Shown here: positions 17,799 through 24,208 of the stretch, piece after piece | Layout of the letters: each line of letters starts with the position of its first letter | How positions within the stretch are numbered: position 1 is the first letter of the stretch | Source of the DNA: JABCPE02 sp963520375 | GTDB lineage: Bacteria > Bacteroidota > Bacteroidia > Flavobacteriales > Weeksellaceae | Reading direction: 5' to 3' | Assembly: GCA_963520375.1 (NCBI GenBank) | Contig: CAUQQF010000007.1 | Location: forward strand, 11,553 to 75,552 | DNA length: 64,000 bases | Made by a program: the position numbers and the translations under genes | The notes under the pieces: model-generated | What the model was told of the DNA's origin: nothing | Databases searched by the model: none | Seen by the model: only the letters and a program-made list of their open reading frames with translations

Positions 17799-17836
17799 AC
17801 TCCCTTCGTAGAAAATACGGAGGGAATTTTTATTCA
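17799..17836 (+). terminator. Terminator after TonB-C-like copy 1
   Basis: TCCCTTCGTA GAAAA TACGGAGGGA, then ATTTTTATT. The hairpin sequence is nearly the same as that behind copy 3 (18921-18957). Confidence 0.8.
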
Positions 17837-17867
17837 TTAATAGATAAAAAAGAAAGGATAAAAGTTT

Positions 17868-17875
17868 TATCTTTG
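17868..17875 (+). promoter_or_regulatory. -7 promoter element of TonB-C-like gene, copy 2
   Basis: TATCTTTG, 16 bases before the ATG at 17892. Confidence 0.55.
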
Positions 17876-17891
17876 GGAAAAAGATTCGTTT

Positions 17892-18377
17892 ATGAGATAT
17901 TTTAGATTGCCTTTTTTAGCAGTTGTTTTATTTTTTGGAACAGTTTATGGGCAAAAGAGGGCTGTATCCAAACCAGTAAGGGAAGAGGTTGTATATAAAA
18001 ATATTGACTTTGTCGATAAAGAAGCGGCTTTCTCAAAAGGAGGCGAGACTGGTTTTCGTGAATTATTGGCATCAAATACTGATTTGGATAAAATAGATAG
18101 GTATGAAGGTTTCTCTGAAGAAAAAAAGAAGGAAATTCAAGAGCTTATCTCTGAAAAGAAACCCGTTCCGCCGGTTTTGTTATCCACGAGATTGACATTC
18201 GTAGTTGAACCCAATGGGACATTGTCTAATGTTTTGACAAAGGGAGAAAACCAATCTTTTAATAAAGAAATGGAAAGAGCCGCCCTGTCTATAAATGCCA
18301 AATGGATTCCTGCCGAAATAAAAGGCAAAAAAGTAAGGTTTCTTTATAATATGTCTATCAAAATGAGGATTGAATAA
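17892..18377 (+). CDS. Secreted TonB C-terminal-domain-like protein, copy 2 of 3
   Basis: A 161-residue paralogue of the preceding gene: signal peptide MRYFRLPFLAVVLFFGTVYG, then the shared blocks GGETGFRELLASNT, LTFVVEPNGTLSNVLTKGEN, FNKEMERAALSINAKWIPAEIKGKKV and the terminal MSIKMRIE. It differs most in the segment between signal peptide and domain and in the lysine-rich loop EEKKKEIQELISEKKPVP. No terminator is seen in the 41 bases before copy 3. Function unknown. Confidence 0.6.
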   Translation: MRYFRLPFLAVVLFFGTVYGQKRAVSKPVREEVVYKNIDFVDKEAAFSKGGETGFRELLASNTDLDKIDRYEGFSEEKKKEIQELISEKKPVPPVLLSTRLTFVVEPNGTLSNVLTKGENQSFNKEMERAALSINAKWIPAEIKGKKVRFLYNMSIKMRIE

Positions 18378-18395
18378 CGAAAAGGATAGAAATTT

Positions 18396-18403
18396 TATTT
18401 TTG
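18396..18403 (+). promoter_or_regulatory. -7 promoter element of TonB-C-like gene, copy 3
   Basis: TATTTTTG, 15 bases before the ATG at 18419; it matches TAnnTTTG. Confidence 0.45.
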
Positions 18404-18418
18404 AAAAAATATTAGATT

Positions 18419-18907
18419 ATGAGATTTTTAAAATTATCTGTTTTAGCAGTTGTTTTGTTTTTAGGTGTGGCTTGTGGACAAAAATCATCAGAACCTAAAA
18501 CAACAGAAGAAGAGGTTGTATATAAAGATACTGATGAGGTTGATAAAGATGTAGACAAAGTTGATAAAGAAGCTGTTTTTCCAGAGGGAGGAATAGATGG
18601 TTTTCGTAATTTGTTAGCTTTAAAGGTAGATGCAGATAAAATAGATGAGTATGAAGGGGCTGGAAGAAGTGGAAAATGGATTTTTCGAATTTTTCGAAAG
18701 AAACCGATTTCCAAAGCAACAATATCATCTGTCTTGACATTTACTGTTGAGCCAGATGGTACAATTTCCGATATTTCAGCAAAAGGAGAAAATCAATCTT
18801 TTAATGAAGAGATAGAAAGAGCAGTAAAATCCATACAAACCAAATGGATTCCTGCTGAAGTAAAGGGGAAAAAGTTAGAAGTAAGTATTATGTGCCTGTC
18901 AAGATAA
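18419..18907 (+). CDS. TonB C-terminal-domain-like protein, copy 3 of 3, with a 3' frameshift
   Basis: A 162-residue paralogue with signal peptide (MRFLKLSVLAVVLFLGVACG), an extra acidic stretch (YKDTDEVDKDVDKVDKEA) and the shared blocks GGIDGFRNLLALKV, LTFTVEPDGTISDISAKGEN and FNEEIERAVKSIQTKWIPAEVKGKK. After the A-run at 18869-18873 the frame departs from the family and ends in SIMCLSR. One extra A in that run would restore KVRSKYYVPVKITIE and a stop at 18918, matching the VKITIE-like ends of copies 1 and 2. So the last strand of the domain is lost by a one-base deletion, or the read has a homopolymer error. Confidence 0.6.
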   Translation: MRFLKLSVLAVVLFLGVACGQKSSEPKTTEEEVVYKDTDEVDKDVDKVDKEAVFPEGGIDGFRNLLALKVDADKIDEYEGAGRSGKWIFRIFRKKPISKATISSVLTFTVEPDGTISDISAKGENQSFNEEIERAVKSIQTKWIPAEVKGKKLEVSIMCLSR

Positions 18908-18920
18908 CGATTGAATAACG

Positions 18921-18957
18921 AAAACTCCCTCTGTAGAAAATACGGAGGGAGTTTTTT
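18921..18957 (+). terminator. Terminator after TonB-C-like copy 3
   Basis: AAAACTCCCTCTGTA GAAAA TACGGAGGGAGTTTT followed by further T; one G-U pair in a 15-base-pair stem. Confidence 0.9.
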
Positions 18958-18987
18958 TGTCTATGAAATAGATAGAGAAGAAAAAAA

Positions 18988-19017
18988 TTGGGATTAAAAT
19001 TTATTTTTATACTTTTG
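18988..19017 (+). promoter_or_regulatory. Promoter of the DUF3078 gene (-33 TTG and -7 TACTTTTG)
   Basis: TTG at 18988-18990, exactly 19 bases, then TACTTTTG at 19010-19017; a good match to the Bacteroidota housekeeping promoter, 23 bases before the ATG. Confidence 0.7.
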
Positions 19018-19040
19018 CTCCCAATTAATTTTTATTAGAG

Positions 19041-20000
19041 ATGAAGAAATTAACATTAGTTATTTTAGCACTTGCATTCGGAAATGCATTTGCGCAAGAA
19101 AATGAAACAGTAAAAGATTCTGCGGTTGTAGTTGTAGAAGAGGTAGTGGCAGAGCCAGAACCACCGAAAAAAAACTGGTCTATAGAAGGGCAAAATACCC
19201 TAATGCTAAACCAAGCGGCGTTCTCTAACTGGGTAGGCGGTGGAGCTAATAATGTGGGCTGGTTAGTAGGGGTGAACTATAATTTCACTTACCAAAAAGA
19301 CAAAGACCTTTGGGAAAACAATATTATCTTAGGATATGGAAGAAATAATACCCAAGGATTAGGAAACAGAAAAACACAGGATAATATCAACATCAGCACA
19401 AACTACGGTAGAGCTATCTCTAAAAACTGGTATGCATCTGCTGGAGCGAGTTTGCTTACTCAGTTTGATAGTGGATATGCTGATGGGAATAACCCAAGCG
19501 CTGCGAAAATATCTAGCTTTATGGCGCCAGGTTACTTGAATATAGGAGCTGGTTTTACATATAAACCAAATGAAAATTTCACAGCTACTTTGAGACCTGC
19601 TAACGCAAGAATGACTTTTGTTTTAGACAAAGATTTACAGTACAAAGGAAACTACGGACTTAAAAACGATGGAGACAGCATGCTGTTCCAGTTCGGGTTC
19701 TATGCAGATGCTTCTTATAAAGTGAAATTGATGGAAAATATCCATTTGACAAACAAAGCTTGGTTGTTCTCTAACTACCTAGACCACCCAGAAAGAATCG
19801 CAATGGGATATAGTGGAATTCTTAACTTGAAAATAAACAAGTATATTTCGTCTAACATCACGCTGGATCTAGTGTATGACCACAACCAAATCAGAAAAAC
19901 TCAGCTTAAACAGACCCTTGGACTTGGATTTGCTTACAATATCAGCAATGGTGTGAAAAAAGCTGACACATCAAGAAACGCTGACTGGAAGCAAAACTAA
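19041..20000 (+). CDS. DUF3078 domain outer-membrane beta-barrel-like protein
   Basis: A 319-residue exported protein: signal peptide (MKKLTLVILALAFGNAFA), an acidic valine-rich linker (25-46), then the DUF3078 region starting NWSIEGQNTLMLNQAAFSNWVGGGANN. The body consists of alternating aromatic strands (YNFTYQKDKDLWENNIILGYG; LRPANARMTFVLDKDL), which suggests an outer-membrane barrel. Bacteroidota-specific family of unknown function. It stands alone, with a good promoter and a strong terminator, so high independent expression is plausible. Confidence 0.85.
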   Translation: MKKLTLVILALAFGNAFAQENETVKDSAVVVVEEVVAEPEPPKKNWSIEGQNTLMLNQAAFSNWVGGGANNVGWLVGVNYNFTYQKDKDLWENNIILGYGRNNTQGLGNRKTQDNINISTNYGRAISKNWYASAGASLLTQFDSGYADGNNPSAAKISSFMAPGYLNIGAGFTYKPNENFTATLRPANARMTFVLDKDLQYKGNYGLKNDGDSMLFQFGFYADASYKVKLMENIHLTNKAWLFSNYLDHPERIAMGYSGILNLKINKYISSNITLDLVYDHNQIRKTQLKQTLGLGFAYNISNGVKKADTSRNADWKQN

Positions 20001-20017
20001 AATATCATCAACTGAAA

Positions 20018-20055
20018 AATAAGATTTATCCAAAAGGGTAAATCTTATTTTTTGT
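20018..20055 (+). terminator. Terminator after the DUF3078 gene
   Basis: AATAAGATTTA, ten-base loop, TAAATCTTATT, then six T. The stem is perfect. Confidence 0.9.
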
Positions 20056-20083
20056 AATATTGTGGAACGCTAAAAAATCTAAA

Positions 20084-20245
20084 ATGAACTTCACGATAAT
20101 TAAAATAATTTTGTTTTCCATCGGATTGGTGGTGTCTATTCATAAAATAATCAGAGGCTACAAAACCAAAAACATCCAAATAATAGATGTGATGGCAGCA
20201 GTCCTTTTCTCTATGATGCTGTATCTGAATGTGAAGGATTTGTGA
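20084..20245 (+). CDS. Small two-helix membrane protein
   Basis: A 53-residue open frame from the ATG at 20084 with two hydrophobic segments: IIKIILFSIGLVVSI (about 4-18) and IIDVMAAVLFSMMLYL (about 33-48), joined by a basic loop HKIIRGYKTKN. The topology would place the basic loop inside. An in-frame ATG at 20060 would add eight polar residues and lies almost inside the preceding terminator, so it is less likely. No family is recognised; small proteins of this kind are common next to housekeeping genes of Flavobacteriia. Confidence 0.5.
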   Translation: MNFTIIKIILFSIGLVVSIHKIIRGYKTKNIQIIDVMAAVLFSMMLYLNVKDL

Positions 20246-20337
20246 TTTTTTTGTTTGTATATCGTTGTGTATGAAAGTGAACATTACTGAATTTTCTTTA
20301 TCGTGGAAAATTTTCATAAAATAAAATAAAAATCTTC

Positions 20338-20367
20338 TTGCTTAGTAGAAAAAAATAATTATCTTTG
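20338..20367 (+). promoter_or_regulatory. Promoter of rpmH (-33 TTG and -7 TATCTTTG)
   Basis: TTG at 20338-20340, 19 bases, TATCTTTG at 20360-20367. The leader to the ATG at 20449 is about 75 bases. Confidence 0.75.
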
Positions 20368-20448
20368 CACTCTCAAAAGGGAGAAAAATTTTAAGTTTAA
20401 AAAGTAATGGAGCAGTAATGCTACCTCTTACAAGAAAAAGTATATAAA

Positions 20449-20604
20449 ATGAAAAGAACATTCCAACCATCAGAAAGAAAGAGAAGAAACAAACATGGGT
20501 TTAGAGAAAGAATGTCTACACCTAATGGTAGAAGAGTTTTAGCTGCAAGAAGAGCAAAAGGAAGAAAAAGATTGACAGTTAGCGAAGCAAGAGCTAAAAG
20601 ATAA
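20449..20604 (+). CDS. rpmH: 50S ribosomal protein L34
   Basis: A 51-residue, very basic protein. The N-terminus MKRTFQPSERKRRNKHGFR is diagnostic, followed by RMSTPNGRRVLAARRAKGRKRLTVSE. L34 binds 23S rRNA in the large subunit. Many bacteria have rpmH next to rnpA, yidC and dnaA; here it stands alone between its own promoter and a terminator, as in other Flavobacteriia. It extends a few residues beyond the usual 44-47 because of the C-terminal EARAKR. Confidence 0.97.
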   Translation: MKRTFQPSERKRRNKHGFRERMSTPNGRRVLAARRAKGRKRLTVSEARAKR

Positions 20605-20630
20605 TCTGTCTTCTGAAAATAAAATAATAG

Positions 20631-20663
20631 TGTCTGAAAGAATCTATCTTTTGGACATTTTTT
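20631..20663 (+). terminator. Terminator after rpmH
   Basis: TGTCTGAAAGA, loop ATCTA, TCTTTTGGACA (two G-U pairs in eleven), then six T. Confidence 0.75.
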
Positions 20664-20752
20664 CGTTGTTATAACTGTCAGTTATATTTAAAATTTTTTT
20701 AATTCTAGATTTAACCTTTCGCAAAAAAAATCATCAAACAAATAGAAACCCA

Positions 20753-21307
20753 ATGAAGGTAAAAGATGAAGATATTATACTTCTTATGCAAAGTCCTGAA
20801 AATCAAGAAAAAGGACTTCGTATGATGATGGATGTGTATCAGAGTCGGTTGTATTGGCATATTCGTAGGCTGGTCGATGATGAAGATGCCGCAAAGGATG
20901 TTTTGCAGGAAACCTTTATCAAAGTCTATCAGAATTTTTCACAATTCAAGAAAGACAGTCAGCTCTACACATGGCTCTACAGGATAGCTTCTAACGAGGC
21001 TCTGCAACATCTGAATAAGGTGAAAAAAATGCAGAAAACGGAGCAGGATGCAGATGTTTATCTTCAAAACCAAAAAGCAGAAAATAGCGGGAGAAATGCA
21101 GATGAAATAGAGCTTTTACTACAATATGCGATACGAAAGCTACCAGAGAAACAACGGATGGTTTTTACGCTGAGGTATTATGATGACCTGCCGTATGAGG
21201 AGATTAGTAAGATTTTGGATATGTCAGTAAGTACGCTGAAAACCAACTATCACTATGCGAAAAGCAAAATAGAACAATATATTTTAGACCATAGCGAAGA
21301 ATTTTAA
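20753..21307 (+). CDS. RNA polymerase sigma-70 factor, ECF type
   Basis: A 184-residue extracytoplasmic-function sigma factor. Region 2 covers about 20-90 (DDEDAAKDVLQETFIKVYQN, then FKKDSQLYTWLYRIASNEALQHL) and region 4 about 120-175 (LPEKQRMVFTLRYYDDLPYEEISKIL, with the DNA-reading helix MSVSTLKTNYHYAKSKI). The linker is short and acidic. It is followed after 2 bases by a small membrane protein with anti-sigma layout and then by a His-rich periplasmic protein, which together suggest an envelope-stress circuit. No second ECF factor or cognate receptor is close by. Confidence 0.92.
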   Translation: MKVKDEDIILLMQSPENQEKGLRMMMDVYQSRLYWHIRRLVDDEDAAKDVLQETFIKVYQNFSQFKKDSQLYTWLYRIASNEALQHLNKVKKMQKTEQDADVYLQNQKAENSGRNADEIELLLQYAIRKLPEKQRMVFTLRYYDDLPYEEISKILDMSVSTLKTNYHYAKSKIEQYILDHSEEF

Positions 21308-21309
21308 AA

Positions 21310-21819
21310 ATGAAAAAAATAGATATAGAAAAATGGGAACGAAAAACGCCTGAACTGCCAGAAAACTTTTTCGAGGAAATGCAGGAAAAAGTTTTGGATA
21401 AAACGGTAAGGGTAGAAAAACGACCTGTAAAAAGGTTTAAAATAAACCCTGCGTGGGCTTCTGCGGCTGCGATAGCGGTAATTTTTGGGATTTCGTTTTT
21501 TGTGAATGTCAAGAATAAAAATATGGAAGTAACACAAAACCCTCAGATGGTTCAGACTGAAAATGTTTCCACTCTAAATCAAGAGCAAAGCACTGAATAT
21601 CAAGTAGATGTTGTAAATCAAGAAGCGGTAGAGAATCAACCCTATACAGAGTCAAAAACATCTTTTGCAGGGCAGAGTTTAGATGCTGTTTCTGAGCAGA
21701 AAATAAAAAATCTTTCTACAAAACTCAAAATGGAAGAGGTTCTCAATGTCATGAGTGAGGAGGAACTTCAGGAGTTAGCCACTAATTATGAACAAGACGC
21801 CTTTTTAGATTTGTATTAA
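21310..21819 (+). CDS. Putative anti-sigma factor (single-pass membrane protein)
   Basis: A 169-residue protein. The cytoplasmic part (1-45, KIDIEKWERKTPELPENFFEEM) has the Pro-x-x-FFE pattern seen in small Bacteroidota anti-sigma partners; a transmembrane helix follows (about 51-70, ASAAAIAVIFGISFFV), then a Gln/Glu-rich periplasmic part that ends in two short helices. No zinc-binding HxxxCxxC is present, so it is not a ZAS-type anti-sigma factor. The assignment rests on order (2 bases after the sigma gene) and topology. It would hold the sigma factor at the membrane until a periplasmic signal arrives. Confidence 0.6.
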   Translation: MKKIDIEKWERKTPELPENFFEEMQEKVLDKTVRVEKRPVKRFKINPAWASAAAIAVIFGISFFVNVKNKNMEVTQNPQMVQTENVSTLNQEQSTEYQVDVVNQEAVENQPYTESKTSFAGQSLDAVSEQKIKNLSTKLKMEEVLNVMSEEELQELATNYEQDAFLDLY

Positions 21820-21833
21820 TTAAAATTTTAAAA

Positions 21834-22334
21834 ATGAAAAAAATATTTTTTTTATTAGCCATATCTTTTGGAATGCTGGTTTCTGCACAAAAGAACAATG
21901 CAAAATCCAATGGAAAACACCATGAGGACAAGAAAAGCTATATTCATGATTTTGAAAAAATGACACATGAAGAGAAAATGGCTTTCATTCAGCAGTTGAA
22001 TATCAATAAAATCATCAAAGAATTAGAGCTTTCTGGCGAGAAAAAAGAAGCAGTAGAGAAGGTTCTCGGCGAATATTTCACTGCTAAAGGCGATATTATA
22101 AAAAACTTTAAGCCAGAGGATACTCATAAAAACCTAACTGATGAAGAGGCTTTAAGAAAGATAAACCTTGGTTTTGAAGTTGCTCAAAAGGTTTTGGATA
22201 ACAGAAAATTTTATTCCAAAAAATTACTGGAACACCTTTCTCCACAGCAGGTTTTGAAAATTTATAAAATAGAGAAAGATATCAAGAATTCCTTTAAGCA
22301 TAAACACGATAAAGACAAACATAAGACTAAATAA
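21834..22334 (+). CDS. His/Lys-rich periplasmic protein, CpxP/Spy-like
   Basis: A 166-residue exported protein (signal peptide MKKIFFLLAISFGMLVSA). The mature protein is all-helical and strongly charged: MTHEEKMAFIQQLNINKIIKELELSG, then a second helical block with LSPQQVLKIYKIEKDIK that resembles the LTxxQ repeats of CpxP/Spy chaperones. His-rich ends (NGKHHEDKKS; FKHKHDKDKHKTK) could bind metal. It follows the sigma and anti-sigma-like genes by 14 bases, so it may be a periplasmic sensor or adaptor of that circuit. The homology to CpxP is only suggestive. Confidence 0.5.
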   Translation: MKKIFFLLAISFGMLVSAQKNNAKSNGKHHEDKKSYIHDFEKMTHEEKMAFIQQLNINKIIKELELSGEKKEAVEKVLGEYFTAKGDIIKNFKPEDTHKNLTDEEALRKINLGFEVAQKVLDNRKFYSKKLLEHLSPQQVLKIYKIEKDIKNSFKHKHDKDKHKTK

Positions 22335-22343
22335 ATTTATACC

Positions 22344-22374
22344 AAAAGAGATTGATTTTTTCAGTCTCTTTTTT
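22344..22374 (+). terminator. Terminator of the ECF sigma unit, overlapping the lepA promoter
   Basis: AAAAGAGATTGA, loop TTTTT, TCAGTCTCTTTT (one G-U pair in twelve), then T. The -33 TTG of lepA (22352-22354) lies inside the stem. Confidence 0.8.
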
Positions 22375-22384
22375 GTTATCTTTG
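22352..22384 (+). promoter_or_regulatory. Promoter of lepA (-33 TTG and -7 TATCTTTG)
   Basis: TTG at 22352-22354, 22 bases, TATCTTTG at 22377-22384, 19 bases before the ATG at 22404. Confidence 0.6.
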
Positions 22385-22403
22385 CAGGATACTGATTTTT
22401 GAA

Positions 22404-24200
22404 ATGAAAAATATAAGAAATTTTTGCATCATTGCACATATTGACCACGGTAAATCTACCTTGGCAGACCGACTTTTGGAGTATACTAATACAGTGACAA
22501 AGAGGGAGTTACAGGCGCAGACTCTTGATGATATGGATTTGGAAAAGGAGCGAGGAATTACCATAAAATCCCACGCTATCCAGATGGACTATGAATACAA
22601 GGGCGAAAAATATGTCCTTAACCTTATTGATACTCCTGGGCATGTGGATTTCTCGTATGAAGTTTCGCGTTCTATCGCGGCGTGCGAAGGAGCTTTGCTG
22701 ATTGTAGATGCAGCGCAAAGCATTCAAGCTCAGACTATTTCCAATCTTTATTTGGCATTAGAAAACGATTTAGAAATTATTCCAATTTTGAATAAAATAG
22801 ACCTTCCTTCGGCAAATCCTGAGGAGGTTACAGATGAAATTGTCAATCTTTTGGGCTGTAAGCCAGAGGATGTTCTCCGTGTTTCTGGAAAAACAGGAGC
22901 AGGTGTGAAAGAACTTTTGGAGCAGATCGTGGAGAGAATCCCAGCTCCAGAGGGCGACCCAGATGCACCGCTACAGGCATTGATTTTTGACTCTGTGTTT
23001 AATCCATTTAGAGGAATTGAGGCTTATTTCAAAGTGGTAAATGGAAGCATCAAGAAAGGGCAGAAAGTGAAATTTATGGCTACTGACCGCACCTATGATG
23101 CCGATGAGGTGGGAACTCTAAAACTAAAACAAGCGCCTAAACAAGAGATAAAATGTGGAGATGTGGGCTACATCATTTCTGGAATAAAGGATGCCCGAGA
23201 GGTGAAAGTAGGGGACACTATTACTTCCGCTGAAAACTCTGCTCCTGCACCGATAGAAGGTTTCGAGGAGGTGAAACCGATGGTATTTGCGGGGATTTAT
23301 CCGATAGAATCTGAGGACTTTGAGGAGCTTAGAGCTTCATTAGAAAAACTAAGGCTGAATGATGCTTCGCTTGTTTTCGAGGCGGAAAGTTCGGCGGCGC
23401 TGGGCTTTGGTTTCCGATGTGGTTTCCTTGGAATGCTTCACATGGAGATTGTTCAGGAGCGTCTTGACAGGGAATTTGGGATGAATGTAATCACTACCGT
23501 TCCCAATGTATCTTACCACGGCTACACCAAGAAAGAACCAGATGTTCCTATCCTCATCAATAACCCATCCGAGATGATGGACCCTACCACAATGGACAGA
23601 GTGGAAGAGCCGTATATAAAGGCTTCTATCATCACTAAGTCTGATTTTGTGGGAGCTGTGATGACGCTTTGTATAGAAAAACGAGGTGAAATAGTGAATC
23701 AGTCTTATTTAACTTCTGACCGAGTGGAATTGATTTTCAATATGCCGTTATCAGAGGTGGTGTTTGATTTTTATGACCGATTAAAATCTATTTCCAAAGG
23801 ATATGCATCGTTTGACTATCACCCAATCGGCTTCCGTCCATCTAAATTGGTGAAAATGGATATCCTTATCAATGGGGATATGGTGGATGCGCTTTCTTCC
23901 CTGATACACGATTCCAACGCCTATAACATCGGTAAAAAAATGTGCGAGAAACTTCGCGAACTGATACCGAGACAGCAGTTTGATATCGCAGTTCAGGCGG
24001 CTCTGGGAACTAAAGTAATCGCCCGAGAAACCATAAAAGCCCTTCGTAAAGATGTAACCGCAAAATGTTATGGTGGTGACATCTCTCGTAAGAGAAAACT
24101 CCTTGAAAAACAAAAAGAAGGAAAGAAAAAAATGAAACAAATTGGGCGTGTAGAAGTTCCTCAGTCTGCGTTTATGGCGGTGCTGAAGCTGAATGATTAG
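22404..24200 (+). CDS. lepA: Elongation factor 4 (LepA)
   Basis: A 598-residue ribosomal translocase-family GTPase that acts on stalled or mistranslocated ribosomes and in 30S maturation. G1 is AHIDHGKSTLADRL (11-24), G2 lies in ERGITIKS, G3 is DTPGHVDF, G4 is NKIDLPSA. The LepA-specific C-terminal domain is present (KRKLLEKQKEGKKKMKQIG). Length is normal. It has its own promoter. The next gene starts only 8 bases after its stop, so the foreign-looking ATPase gene is probably read from the lepA transcript. Confidence 0.96.
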   Translation: MKNIRNFCIIAHIDHGKSTLADRLLEYTNTVTKRELQAQTLDDMDLEKERGITIKSHAIQMDYEYKGEKYVLNLIDTPGHVDFSYEVSRSIAACEGALLIVDAAQSIQAQTISNLYLALENDLEIIPILNKIDLPSANPEEVTDEIVNLLGCKPEDVLRVSGKTGAGVKELLEQIVERIPAPEGDPDAPLQALIFDSVFNPFRGIEAYFKVVNGSIKKGQKVKFMATDRTYDADEVGTLKLKQAPKQEIKCGDVGYIISGIKDAREVKVGDTITSAENSAPAPIEGFEEVKPMVFAGIYPIESEDFEELRASLEKLRLNDASLVFEAESSAALGFGFRCGFLGMLHMEIVQERLDREFGMNVITTVPNVSYHGYTKKEPDVPILINNPSEMMDPTTMDRVEEPYIKASIITKSDFVGAVMTLCIEKRGEIVNQSYLTSDRVELIFNMPLSEVVFDFYDRLKSISKGYASFDYHPIGFRPSKLVKMDILINGDMVDALSSLIHDSNAYNIGKKMCEKLRELIPRQQFDIAVQAALGTKVIARETIKALRKDVTAKCYGGDISRKRKLLEKQKEGKKKMKQIGRVEVPQSAFMAVLKLND

Positions 24201-24208
24201 AATGAGTA

